Of a stretch of 64,000 nucleotides of DNA, positions 32,151 to 41,137 are shown one piece after another. Position 1 is the stretch's first letter, and each line of letters starts with the position of its first letter. This DNA is from DASYFG01 sp036498565 (lineage in GTDB: Bacteria > Bacillota > Bacilli > Lactobacillales > Lactobacillaceae), in NCBI GenBank assembly GCA_036498565.1, contig DASYFG010000004.1:558001-622000 (forward strand), written 5' to 3'. The notes under the pieces were generated by a model. It worked only from the letters and a program-made list of their open reading frames with translations, had not been told where the DNA came from and searched no databases. A program made the translations under genes and the position numbers.

Positions 32151-33385
32151 GCGCTGACCTCCTTTAGGTGCAATTCTGGCTGTTCGCCGTTCACGACGCT
32201 GCCTTCGGTAATCACCACTTCGGCGATGTCGGTGCGACTTGGAATATCAAACATCACGTCTTTCATCACGCTTTCAATGATGGTTCGCAAACCACGAGCC
32301 CCAGTTTTACGGGTAATAGCCAACTCTGCCATCGCATCAAGCGCTTGTGGTGTAAACGTCAAATCAACATCGTCTAAGCCCAAAAGCGTCTGGTATTGCT
32401 TAACCAAGGCGTTTTTTGGTTCCGTCAAAATCCGGACCAAATCTTCCACTCGCAATTCGTCCAAAACCGTCACAATTGGCAAGCGACCAATAAATTCGGG
32501 AATCAAACCAAATTTGCTCAAATCTTCAGCAGACACTTGTTGCAAAATAGCTTGGTCATCCATGGCACGCGCGCCATTCGCTGAGCCAAAGCCAATCACC
32601 TTTTCACCCAAGCGTTCTTTAACCAACGTCTCAATGCCCGCAAAAGCGCCACCAACGATGAATAAAATGTTGGTCGTGTCAACTTGGATCAATTCTTGGT
32701 TAGGGTGCTTACGGCCACCTTGTGGCGGTACGGAAGCGGTTGTGCCTTCCAACAATTTCAGCAAAGCTTGTTGCACACCTTCACCCGAAACATCACGTGT
32801 AATCGACACGTTTTCAGACTTTTTGGCAATTTTGTCAATTTCATCGACGTAAATAATGCCGCGTTGGGCCCGTTCAATATCAAAGTCAGCCGATTGCAAC
32901 AACTTCAAAATGATGTTTTCCACGTCTTCACCGACATAACCGGCTTCCGTCAACGTTGTTGCATCAGCAATTGCAAATGGCACATCTAAAATCCGGGCCA
33001 AGCTTTGTGCCAAATACGTTTTTCCAGAACCTGTTGGTCCGAGCATGGCGATGTTTGATTTTTGTAATTCAACGTCAGTGGTCCTGACCAGACTTTCATT
33101 GATACGCTTGTAGTGGTTATAAACGGCCACTGCTAACGTCTTTTTGGCGTCGTCTTGCCCAATGACATAGTCATCCAATTGTGCCACGATTTCACGCGGC
33201 GTTGGCAATGACAAAACTTGCGCTGCTTGTTCAGCCGTCAATTCTTCATTGATAATGTCTTGCGCCAAGGCCACACATTCATTACAAATGTAAACGCCAG
33301 GTCCGGCAATAATTTTTTTCACTTCTTGGGCAGATTTGCCACAAAAAGAACAATAGATTTCATCTTGTGTGTATTCAGGGTTCAT
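32147..33385 (-). CDS. clpX: ClpX, ATPase subunit of the Clp protease
   Basis: 412-residue AAA+ unfoldase that feeds substrates to ClpP. N-terminal zinc-binding domain with four Cys (CSFCGKS and CNEC, residues 12-40), Walker A GPTGSGKT, Walker B YVDEIDKIA and the pore-region segment VSGEGVQQALLKLLEGT. The N-terminus fits the family, so ATG 33385 is right, yet no Shine-Dalgarno is visible: the 9 nt between the ATG and structured repeat copy D are A/T only. Translation may use a leaderless or repeat-dependent mode. Confidence 0.95.
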   Translation of the reverse strand: MNPEYTQDEIYCSFCGKSAQEVKKIIAGPGVYICNECVALAQDIINEELTAEQAAQVLSLPTPREIVAQLDDYVIGQDDAKKTLAVAVYNHYKRINESLVRTTDVELQKSNIAMLGPTGSGKTYLAQSLARILDVPFAIADATTLTEAGYVGEDVENIILKLLQSADFDIERAQRGIIYVDEIDKIAKKSENVSITRDVSGEGVQQALLKLLEGTTASVPPQGGRKHPNQELIQVDTTNILFIVGGAFAGIETLVKERLGEKVIGFGSANGARAMDDQAILQQVSAEDLSKFGLIPEFIGRLPIVTVLDELRVEDLVRILTEPKNALVKQYQTLLGLDDVDLTFTPQALDAMAELAITRKTGARGLRTIIESVMKDVMFDIPSRTDIAEVVITEGSVVNGEQPELHLKEVSA

Positions 33386-33394
33386 AAAATATTT

Positions 33395-33523
33395 AGAGTG
33401 CGATCGGTGATTCGGCCGTAGGCCGAATGGGAAGCGTACGCTAAGTGGTTGGGACGAGAAATGCCAACGGCATTTTTTGTGACAATAACTTAGCGCTAGC
33501 TTTCCAAACCGAGAGCACGTTTC
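33395..33523 (+). repeat. Structured intergenic repeat, copy D
   Basis: Copy between tig and clpX, oriented on the plus strand, opposite to both genes. It starts AGAGTGCG 10 bp from the clpX ATG and ends GCACGTTTC. Stems: outer GTGC/GCAC; hairpin TTCGGCC-GTA-GGCCGAA; long stem GGGAAGC/GCTTTCC, internal loop GTA/CTA, then CGCTAAGT/ACTTAGCG; distal 12-bp hairpin around loop AAC with two G-U pairs valid only on the plus strand. Confidence 0.8.
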
Positions 33524-33569
33524 CTTTAAAATAGTCTACTACTATTCTACCAGTTTTTACGCAAAATAA

Positions 33570-33588
33570 AAAACGCCAACGGCGTTTT
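33570..33588 (-). terminator. Terminator of tig
   Basis: Perfect 8-bp stem AAAACGCC/GGCGTTTT with loop AAC, 8 bp below the tig stop codon. Confidence 0.88.
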
Positions 33589-33596
33589 CTAAATAA

Positions 33597-34901
33597 TTAC
33601 TTCACAACAGCTGATGAAACCAACTTTTCAATCACTTCACGCATTGAAATGTCGTGCTTCAACAAGCTCTCTGACAACATTGAACGCACTTGTGCAGCGT
33701 CCATGTTGAATTGTTCAGCCAAACGATTTACTTCTTCTTCAACTTGTTCGTCAGAAGGGTTGATGCCTTCCTTGTTGATGATTGCTGTCAAAACCAAGTT
33801 TGTCTTAACGCGACGGTCTGCGCCTTCAGCGAATTGTGCGTGCATACCATCTTCAGTTTGTCCTGAAATTTGGAAGAACATTTCGCGTGAAATACCTTGT
33901 TGTGACAAGTTTGCGAAGTATTGGTCCATTTGTTGGTGAATGTCGTCGTGGATCAAAGCTTCTGGCAATTCACCACCATCAACTTCGGCGTTGTCAACAA
34001 CCTTTGTCAAAACATCGTTTTCCAAAGCTTCTTGTGCGTCAGCTTCCTTAGCTTCTGCCAAACGAGCCGCCAACTTTTCACGCAATTGCGCCAAAGTGTC
34101 AACTTCTTCATCAACGTCCTTAGCAAATTCATCATCCAATTCAGGCAATTCCTTGCGCTTCAATTCGTGAATCTTTACTTCAAACAAAGCTTCCTTACCA
34201 GCCAAGTCTTCAGCTTGGTAGTCAGCAGGGAATGTCACGTTAACGTTCACGTCTTCACCGGCTGTGTGACCAATCAATTGGTCTTCAAAGCCAGGAATGA
34301 ATTGACCTGAACCCAATTCCAAACTAAAGTTGTCGCCCTTACCACCAGCAAAGTGGTCGCCGTCGATTGAACCGTCAAAGTCGATCACAACTGTGTCGCC
34401 GTTTTCAGCCTTAACGTCTTCAGCTTGCAAAACCAATTCAGCTTGGTTGTCACGCAAACGTGCAACTTCTGCATCAACATCAGCATCTGTTACTTCTGTG
34501 CTTTGACCTTCTACTTCAACACCGAAGTAGTCACCCAAGATGATTTCAGGCGCTGTTTCAACATCAGCGCGCAATTGCCAAGCAGCACCCTTTTCCATTG
34601 AAACGGGGATGATGTTTGGACGACCAACTGGTGTGATACCAGCTTCGTCAATCGCTGCTTCATAAGCTTCTGGCAAAACAACGTCCATTGCTTCTTGGTA
34701 CAAGCTTTCTTCACCAAACTTTTGGAAGAACAATGCCTTAGGCATCTTTCCCTTACGGAATCCTGGGGCTGAGATTTGGTTTTTGTTGTTTTCGTAAGCC
34801 GCGTCCAATCCCTTTTGAACCAATTCACGACTAATTTCGAATGTCAATACACCAGCATTTTTTTTGTCTTCTGCTGGTGTCCACGTTGCGTTTGCAGACA
34901 T
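33597..34901 (-). CDS. tig: Trigger factor
   Basis: 434-residue ribosome-bound chaperone and prolyl isomerase. N-terminal ribosome-binding signature GFRKGKMPK (about 47-55), a central FKBP-type PPIase domain (about 155-245, with VVIDFDGSIDG) and a long helical C-terminal arm. It is monocistronic with its own terminator; clpX follows after structured repeat copy D. Confidence 0.96.
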   Translation of the reverse strand: MSANATWTPAEDKKNAGVLTFEISRELVQKGLDAAYENNKNQISAPGFRKGKMPKALFFQKFGEESLYQEAMDVVLPEAYEAAIDEAGITPVGRPNIIPVSMEKGAAWQLRADVETAPEIILGDYFGVEVEGQSTEVTDADVDAEVARLRDNQAELVLQAEDVKAENGDTVVIDFDGSIDGDHFAGGKGDNFSLELGSGQFIPGFEDQLIGHTAGEDVNVNVTFPADYQAEDLAGKEALFEVKIHELKRKELPELDDEFAKDVDEEVDTLAQLREKLAARLAEAKEADAQEALENDVLTKVVDNAEVDGGELPEALIHDDIHQQMDQYFANLSQQGISREMFFQISGQTEDGMHAQFAEGADRRVKTNLVLTAIINKEGINPSDEQVEEEVNRLAEQFNMDAAQVRSMLSESLLKHDISMREVIEKLVSSAVVK

Positions 34902-34968
34902 GTGTTTTCCTCCACTTTTTAAATACTTAACTATTTTACCTGATTTACGGGTGTAAGTCTATTAATTC

Positions 34969-36003
34969 TCAATTTTTATCCGGATATGGCAACTGTAAAT
35001 GCTCATAGGCAGCCAAAGTTACCACGCGGCCGCGCGGTGTGCGCTGTAAGAAACCGATTTGTAACAAATACGGTTCGATCATACTTTCCAGTGTTTCTGT
35101 TTCTTCGCCGATATTGGCGGCAATCGTCGTCAAACCAACCGGCCCGCCATTATAATATTCAATCATCGTTTGCAAAAACTTCTTATCCGTCAAATCCAAC
35201 CCTTTGTCATCGACGTTGAGTTTGTCCAAAGCAGAATTGACAATGTTAGGTTCAATCGCTGCTAAACCACTAAATTGGGCAAAATCACGCACACGTTTGA
35301 GCAACCGATTGGCAATTCGCGGTGTACCACGCGAGCGCAAAGCCACGGCCAACGCGCCTTCTGGTTGAATCGGCGCATCAAAAATCTGGGCTGTGCGCAC
35401 CACAATTTCTTGCAACTCTTGCGGCGTGTAATATTGCAACGGATTGATAATCCCAAACCGATCACGCAGCGGTTTTGACAACATCCCCGGTCGCGTGGTG
35501 GCGCCGATTAGCGTAAACGGCGGCAAAGGAAAATGCACCGCGCGTGCAGTCGGTCCTTGCCCGACCATGATGTCCACGAAAAAATCTTCCATCGCCGAAT
35601 ACAAAATTTCTTCAATATTGGTTGGCAAACGGTGAATTTCATCGATAAACAGCATGTCGCCCGGTTCCAATTCGTTGAGCAACGCTACCAAATCCCCGGG
35701 TTTTTCAATCGCCGGTCCACTGGTTGTTTTGATATTGACCGCCATTTCATTGGCAATCACCATAGCAAGCGTGGTTTTTCCAAGCCCCGGTGGTCCATAT
35801 AATAACACATGATCCAGCGCTTCTTGGCGTTGTTTAGCCGCTTGAATATAAACGTTTAGTTCGTCTTTTAAGTCGGTTTGGCCAATGTATTCACGCAAAA
35901 ACTGCGGGCGCAAAGACAGTTCACCCGTTGTTTCTTGTGCATCGGCGGAAACCTCACGAATATCATCGTTCCAACCGTTAATTTGTCCATCAAATGTTGT
36001 CAT
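34969..36003 (-). CDS. ruvB: Holliday junction branch migration helicase RuvB
   Basis: 344-residue AAA+ motor of the RuvAB complex. Walker A GPPGLGKTT (about 60-68), Walker B FIDEIHRL, sensor GATTRPGML and the C-terminal winged helix RTPRGRVVT. It follows ruvA by 1 nt. Gene order mutS-mutL-ruvA-ruvB on one strand points to a DNA-repair transcription unit. Confidence 0.97.
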   Translation of the reverse strand: MTTFDGQINGWNDDIREVSADAQETTGELSLRPQFLREYIGQTDLKDELNVYIQAAKQRQEALDHVLLYGPPGLGKTTLAMVIANEMAVNIKTTSGPAIEKPGDLVALLNELEPGDMLFIDEIHRLPTNIEEILYSAMEDFFVDIMVGQGPTARAVHFPLPPFTLIGATTRPGMLSKPLRDRFGIINPLQYYTPQELQEIVVRTAQIFDAPIQPEGALAVALRSRGTPRIANRLLKRVRDFAQFSGLAAIEPNIVNSALDKLNVDDKGLDLTDKKFLQTMIEYYNGGPVGLTTIAANIGEETETLESMIEPYLLQIGFLQRTPRGRVVTLAAYEHLQLPYPDKN

Positions 36004-36004
36004 T

Positions 36005-36580
36005 TTAGGCCTTTACTAATAATTTTAAAGCTTGACGGATGTAATCATCCGTATTCGTGTTGGGTTGTGCGGCGAGTTGCTTTTCGACGCGCGAGATATC
36101 TTTGGCTGCATAACCCAACGCAGCCAACGCATCGAGGGCGTCTTGGCGTGCTGTGTCTTGTGCCGGCAAAATTTGTGGGGCGCCAGCGTCGTCTAATTTT
36201 CCTTGTAAATCCAAAATGATTTGTTGGGCAGTTTTTTTACCGACGCCTGGGAATTGGGTCAGATACGTCACATCGTTGTTAGCAATTGCGCTGATTAAGC
36301 CTTGTGAGTCGCCATTTGCCAAAATCGCCAAAGCCGATTTTGGACCAATACCTGAAACGCCGAGTAATTTATCAAACAAAATTTTCTCATCGCCGTCCCA
36401 AAAACCGTACAAACTAATTTCGTTTTCACGGACAATCTGCGCCACAAAGACTTTCGTAGTCGCATTTTCCGTGTAACGAAACGGGTTGGCGACGTTCAAT
36501 CGGTAGCCCACGCCAGCGGTTTCCAACACAATATATGCGGGCGTGATAGTTGTAATGGTGCCATTTAAATATTCGTACAT
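36005..36580 (-). CDS. ruvA: Holliday junction DNA-binding subunit RuvA
   Basis: 191-residue subunit that binds four-way junctions and loads RuvB. N-terminal OB fold (about 1-64, MYEYLNGTITTITPAYIVLE region), two helix-hairpin-helix motifs GVSGIGPKSAL and FPGVGKKTAQQI, and the C-terminal RuvB-binding domain (about 145-191). The 52-bp gap to mutL contains an AGAACTAGTTnT palindrome only. Confidence 0.96.
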   Translation of the reverse strand: MYEYLNGTITTITPAYIVLETAGVGYRLNVANPFRYTENATTKVFVAQIVRENEISLYGFWDGDEKILFDKLLGVSGIGPKSALAILANGDSQGLISAIANNDVTYLTQFPGVGKKTAQQIILDLQGKLDDAGAPQILPAQDTARQDALDALAALGYAAKDISRVEKQLAAQPNTNTDDYIRQALKLLVKA

Positions 36581-36632
36581 ATTGCTCCTAAAAGGTCTTT
36601 AGAACTAGTTTTACGTTCTTCACACTCTGAAA

Positions 36633-38531
36633 TTAATAAGGATGTTCATCGTATTCTTGCCAGCTTTCGTGGCTGTCTTGAATGCGTTTGAACATTTTTT
36701 CCATGTCTGTTAATGAAAATTGCGTCAAAACTGGGCGACCGTGCGGGCAATTATAAGGATTTTGCGCCTGTTGCAATTGCGCTAACAACGCGCGGGCTTG
36801 CGCGTCATCCAGCCGGTGATTGGCTTTGATAGCGCGTTTACAACTCATCATAATGGCGGTTTTTTCACGAAATTCGGCCAAAGATAAGCGACCGTCACGC
36901 AGCAACCAATCCACCATTTCACGCACGGTGTCCGCTTCTTGTCCTGCCACAAACCAAGCTGGATGCTCGCGCACAATTAAACTCGTCGGTCCAAATTGCT
37001 CCAACACCAGACCCAGTTGTGCTAATTCCTCGCTGAAATCGGCGATTTTCAAAACGTCACTAGCAGAATAATCCAATACAATCGGCACCAACAACGTTTG
37101 CGTCACATCACCGACATCAGCAATCGCGTCACGATAAAATTCATAATTCACACGCTCTTGAGCCGCGTGCTGATCCACCAAATACAAACTTTCGCCACTT
37201 TGCGCAAACAAAAATGTCCCATGCATCTGGCCAATATAATCCAAATCGGGAAAACCGGTTGGGTTATGCTCGATTTCAAGCGTTTCTTGGACGGGCTTTT
37301 TTTGTGGGATGACCACCGGTTCAGCAAAATGATCAATCACAGCCGCTGTCGGCTGCGCGTAACGCGCCATAAATGCCTGCACGTCATCACTTTGCAACTG
37401 CGCTTTGTCCGTAATCACAATTGGCGCGACACTTTCACCACTTGGTACAAATTTTACTGGTGCTGATGTCACCGTTTTGGGTGTTGCTACAGGCTCAGTT
37501 GTTTGGCGCGTGCCGTACAAATTTTGATAGGCGTCAGGAATCAAATTTTCATCCGCCAAACGCTCACGGACCACCCGCGTCAATAATTCCGTCAGCTCAT
37601 CTTCTTGGCTGACGCGGATTTCAGCTTTTTGTGGGTGAACGTTGACATCAATTAGCAAAGGATCCGTGGTGATATTCAAAACACCGATCGGAAAGCGACC
37701 AACCATTAATTTTGAGCCAAAACCGCGAATGACCGCGTTAGAGACGCTAAAACTTTTCACATAGCGTCCGTTCATCAACACTGTCAAATAATCCCGACCA
37801 CCGCGCGTCAATTCTGGTTTTGACACAAAGCCGCTGACCGCAAAATGGTCGCTGTCACCGCTCACATACACCATTTTTTGCGCCGTTTCCAAACCATAAA
37901 TTGCCGCTAACACCTGCTGTTGATTATCATTCCCCGGCGTTTGTAACAACGTTTTTTGCTCGTGTTGCAAAATAAAGGCAATGCTTGGATTGGCGAGTGC
38001 CAGGCGGTTCATCATGTCCGTGATTTTGCCAAGTTCAGTTTGTGGTCGTTTTAAATATTTCAAACGCGCTGGCGTATTATAGAACAACTCGCGCACGGTC
38101 ACACTGGTGCCTTGTCGGCCAGCCGCCGTTTTATGTGCCAAAATTTGGCCACCACGCACGTGGAACAAAACGCCATTTTCACTGGCGGTTTTGGTTTGTA
38201 ATTCAACGTCCGCAACAGACGCAATCGACGGCAAAGCTTCGCCACGAAAGCCCAAAGTCAACACCGAAAACAAATCATGTCGGCTACTAATTTTGCTCGT
38301 CGCATGACGCTTAAAAGCAGTCGGCACATCATCTGGGTCAATGCCTTGACCGTTATCCACCACGCGAATCAAATCCGTGCCATTGCCGGCAATCGTCACG
38401 CTAATTTGTGTTGCGCCCGCGTCAATGGCATTCTCCACCAATTCTTTGACGACCGACGCCGGTCGTTCGATAACCTCACCCGCCGCAATCTGGTTGGCGA
38501 GCAAATCGGATAATTCATGAATTTTGCTCAT
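36633..38531 (-). CDS. mutL: DNA mismatch repair protein MutL
   Basis: 632 residues. GHKL ATPase motifs ENAIDAGA, DNGQGID and TLGFRGEAL are in the N-terminal domain. The C-terminal domain has the endonuclease motif DQHAAQERVNYE together with CPHGRP near the end, so this MutL should nick DNA, as in most bacteria without MutH. I chose ATG 38531 (MSKIHELSD), which overlaps the mutS stop codon in an ATGA junction; an in-frame ATG at 38546 has no ribosome site. Confidence 0.95.
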   Translation of the reverse strand: MSKIHELSDLLANQIAAGEVIERPASVVKELVENAIDAGATQISVTIAGNGTDLIRVVDNGQGIDPDDVPTAFKRHATSKISSRHDLFSVLTLGFRGEALPSIASVADVELQTKTASENGVLFHVRGGQILAHKTAAGRQGTSVTVRELFYNTPARLKYLKRPQTELGKITDMMNRLALANPSIAFILQHEQKTLLQTPGNDNQQQVLAAIYGLETAQKMVYVSGDSDHFAVSGFVSKPELTRGGRDYLTVLMNGRYVKSFSVSNAVIRGFGSKLMVGRFPIGVLNITTDPLLIDVNVHPQKAEIRVSQEDELTELLTRVVRERLADENLIPDAYQNLYGTRQTTEPVATPKTVTSAPVKFVPSGESVAPIVITDKAQLQSDDVQAFMARYAQPTAAVIDHFAEPVVIPQKKPVQETLEIEHNPTGFPDLDYIGQMHGTFLFAQSGESLYLVDQHAAQERVNYEFYRDAIADVGDVTQTLLVPIVLDYSASDVLKIADFSEELAQLGLVLEQFGPTSLIVREHPAWFVAGQEADTVREMVDWLLRDGRLSLAEFREKTAIMMSCKRAIKANHRLDDAQARALLAQLQQAQNPYNCPHGRPVLTQFSLTDMEKMFKRIQDSHESWQEYDEHPY

Positions 38532-41065
38532 AATTTCTGCTGCCATTCTGCCAACAAATTCAACGCCGCGAGCGGCGTCAATTGGCTAATTTCCAAATTC
38601 TTCAACTCCGCAACCAAAGCTGCCTGCGCCTCAGCAACGACAGGCTGTGCCGTTTCATAGGCAATGTCAAACAAATTCGTTTGCACTGCCCCGTCTTGAT
38701 TTTCCAGTTCTGCCAAAATCACTTTGGCCCGTCCAATTAAATTAGTTGGCATGCCCGCCAACGCCGCCACATGAATACCGTAACTTTTGTCGGCCGGTCC
38801 TGCTTGAATTTGATGCAAGAAAACCAATGACCCGTCCGCTTCTTCGACTGCACCGACGTGAATATTTTCCACCCCCGTCAAACGCGCTGACAAGTCGGTC
38901 AATTCATGATAATGCGTCGCAAACAACGTTTTGGCGTGCACATGCGCATGCAAATATTCAATAATGGCTTGCGCCAACGCCATCCCATCATAGGTCGCGG
39001 TTCCGCGCCCCAATTCATCAAACAAAATCAAGGAGTGCGCGGTCGCTTCTTGCAAGGCCAAATTGGCTTCCGCCATTTCCACCATAAACGTTGATTGACC
39101 GCTTGCCAAATCATCATTGGCCCCAATGCGGGTAAAAATGCGATCAAAAATCGGCAAATCAGCACTTTGCGCCGGCACAAAGCTTCCCATTTGCGCCAAA
39201 ATCACAATCAACGCCAATTGTCGCATGTACGTTGATTTTCCAGCCATGTTTGGCCCAGTAATCAATTGCATCTGCGTCGCCGCCGGCATGTCAACATTAT
39301 TCGGTACAAAATCACCTGCTGACAAAGTCGCCGCTACGACCGGATGACGCCCATCGACCACCTGCAAATTTTGCTGATCGTTAAACGTTGGCCGGACGAA
39401 ATGTTGCTTTTCTGCCACTTGGGCCAACGCAGCCAGCACGTCGAGTTCCGCCAATTCTTGGGCTAATTGTTGCAAATCCGCAATGTGCGACTTCACGCAT
39501 TCGCGAATCGTCGTAAATAATTGATATTCCAAATCCGTTGATTTGGCCTGCGCTTCCACAATCAAACGCTCATGTTCTTTCAACTCAGGGGTCACAAAAC
39601 GTTCCGCATTGGTCAAAGTCTGTCGGCGTTCATAACGATCTGGCGCTAATTTTGGAATATTGGCTTTGGTCACTTCAATGAAATAACCAAAATTTTTATT
39701 GTAGCCGACTTTTAGTCCGTTAATACCGGTTTCTTGGCGTTCACTCGTTTCAAACTCCGCCAACCACTGTTGATTATCCCGCAAAACTTCACGGTACGTA
39801 TCTACTTTGTCGTCAAAACCAGCGGCAATCACATTTCCTTCACGCACACTCAAAGGCGGATCAGGCACGATTGCTTCGTCAATCAACGCTGCCAAATTTT
39901 GCAACGTATTCAGCGCACTTGCGCGTTGAAATAACGCGTCGCTTTCCGGTAAATCTTGTAGCGTCGCTTGCAAACTCGGTACTGCTTGCAAAGAACGCTT
40001 CAATTGCACCAATTCCCGCGCGTTCATCGTCCCCATTGATGCCCGCGCTGCTAAACGCTCCAAATCATACACATCACGCAACGCCAATTGCAGATTTTCG
40101 CGCACCAAAAAGTTATCCAAAAAACTTTGAATCGCTTCTTGGCGTTGCGTAATGACGGCTAAATCACGTAAAGGCTGACGCAACCAGCGCTTTAACAATC
40201 GCCCACCCATCGCCGTTTTAGTTTGATCTAACAAACCTAACAAACTACCTTGTCGTTTTTGCGTACGGGCATGTTCAATCAAATCCAAATTAATTTGCGT
40301 GTTATGATCAAACGTCAAATAAGCTAAACGTTGATAGCTCACCGCTGGCATAATGTGCTCCAAACTACGCTTTTGCGTGTCAAACAAATACGCCAATAAC
40401 AACTGCGCGACTTGCACTTCACCAACATCGTTTAGACCTTGCGTCAAAAAACTGCTGGTGGCATTGGCCGGCACATCGTTTTGCGTTGACAAAACCAATC
40501 CCATTTCCGCTAATTCGCGCAATGCAGCGTGATCGCCGGGTTGCATGACCACTTCTTTAACTTCCAAACTCGCCAATTCATCGCGAACTTGTGCCACATT
40601 TGCCAAACGCGTCGCTTTTAATTCACCCGTTGACAAATCCAAATAAGCTAACGTGTAGCTCCCATTAGCCACTAAAACCGCCGCCAAATAGTTGTTGGTC
40701 TTCGCATTTGACGCGCCGTCTGTAAACTTTGTTCCCGGTGTAATCAATTGCACGACTTCGCGTTTGACCATGCCTTTGGTTTCAGCCGCGTCTTCCATTT
40801 GTTCAACAATGGCAACTTTGTGACCTGCTTCGACCAAAATATCGGTATAATTTTTGACAGCATGGTGCGGAATACCCGCCATTGGCGTTGGATTTTCTGA
40901 CTTTTTGTCCCGGGTGGTCAGTGTTAATTCAAGAATTTTTGCCCCTTCAATCGCATCATTTTCAAAAAGTTCATAAAAATCCCCGAGCCGATAAAAAACG
41001 AAGGCATCTGGGTATTGGTCTTTAATCGCATGATATTGTTGCATCATCGGGGTTTCAGTCGTCAT
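38528..41065 (-). CDS. mutS: DNA mismatch repair protein MutS
   Basis: 845-residue mismatch recognition ATPase. Mismatch-binding FYELF (about residues 31-35) in domain I, the long lever and clamp, then Walker A GPNMAGKST (about 604-612), Walker B LILFDELGRGT and the ATHYHEL segment. The full-length C-terminal dimer region is present. Coupled to mutL by overlap. Confidence 0.97.
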   Translation of the reverse strand: MTTETPMMQQYHAIKDQYPDAFVFYRLGDFYELFENDAIEGAKILELTLTTRDKKSENPTPMAGIPHHAVKNYTDILVEAGHKVAIVEQMEDAAETKGMVKREVVQLITPGTKFTDGASNAKTNNYLAAVLVANGSYTLAYLDLSTGELKATRLANVAQVRDELASLEVKEVVMQPGDHAALRELAEMGLVLSTQNDVPANATSSFLTQGLNDVGEVQVAQLLLAYLFDTQKRSLEHIMPAVSYQRLAYLTFDHNTQINLDLIEHARTQKRQGSLLGLLDQTKTAMGGRLLKRWLRQPLRDLAVITQRQEAIQSFLDNFLVRENLQLALRDVYDLERLAARASMGTMNARELVQLKRSLQAVPSLQATLQDLPESDALFQRASALNTLQNLAALIDEAIVPDPPLSVREGNVIAAGFDDKVDTYREVLRDNQQWLAEFETSERQETGINGLKVGYNKNFGYFIEVTKANIPKLAPDRYERRQTLTNAERFVTPELKEHERLIVEAQAKSTDLEYQLFTTIRECVKSHIADLQQLAQELAELDVLAALAQVAEKQHFVRPTFNDQQNLQVVDGRHPVVAATLSAGDFVPNNVDMPAATQMQLITGPNMAGKSTYMRQLALIVILAQMGSFVPAQSADLPIFDRIFTRIGANDDLASGQSTFMVEMAEANLALQEATAHSLILFDELGRGTATYDGMALAQAIIEYLHAHVHAKTLFATHYHELTDLSARLTGVENIHVGAVEEADGSLVFLHQIQAGPADKSYGIHVAALAGMPTNLIGRAKVILAELENQDGAVQTNLFDIAYETAQPVVAEAQAALVAELKNLEISQLTPLAALNLLAEWQQKL

Positions 41066-41110
41066 AAAATTTCTCTTTCTGTGTTTAATCTATTATAACG
41101 TATGTAAGCA

Positions 41111-41137
41111 AAAAGCCGCCAGTTTCGGCGGCTTTTT
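41111..41137 (-). terminator. Terminator of rny
   Basis: 6-bp G+C stem GCCGCC/GGCGGC extended by A-T pairs, loop AGTTTC, T-run on the minus strand reaching the rny stop codon. Confidence 0.92.

Noticed and set aside
32100..32852. 250-residue open frame on the plus strand
   Set aside because: It lies wholly antisense to clpX, has low-complexity Ser/Thr/Lys composition and no ribosome site. It is a shadow frame of a well-conserved gene.
36581..36632. AGAGTGTG in the mutL-ruvA gap as a possible fifth copy of the structured repeat
   Set aside because: Only the first bases match. The gap is 52 bp, lacks GCACGTTTC and none of the stems can be formed. At most it is a remnant.
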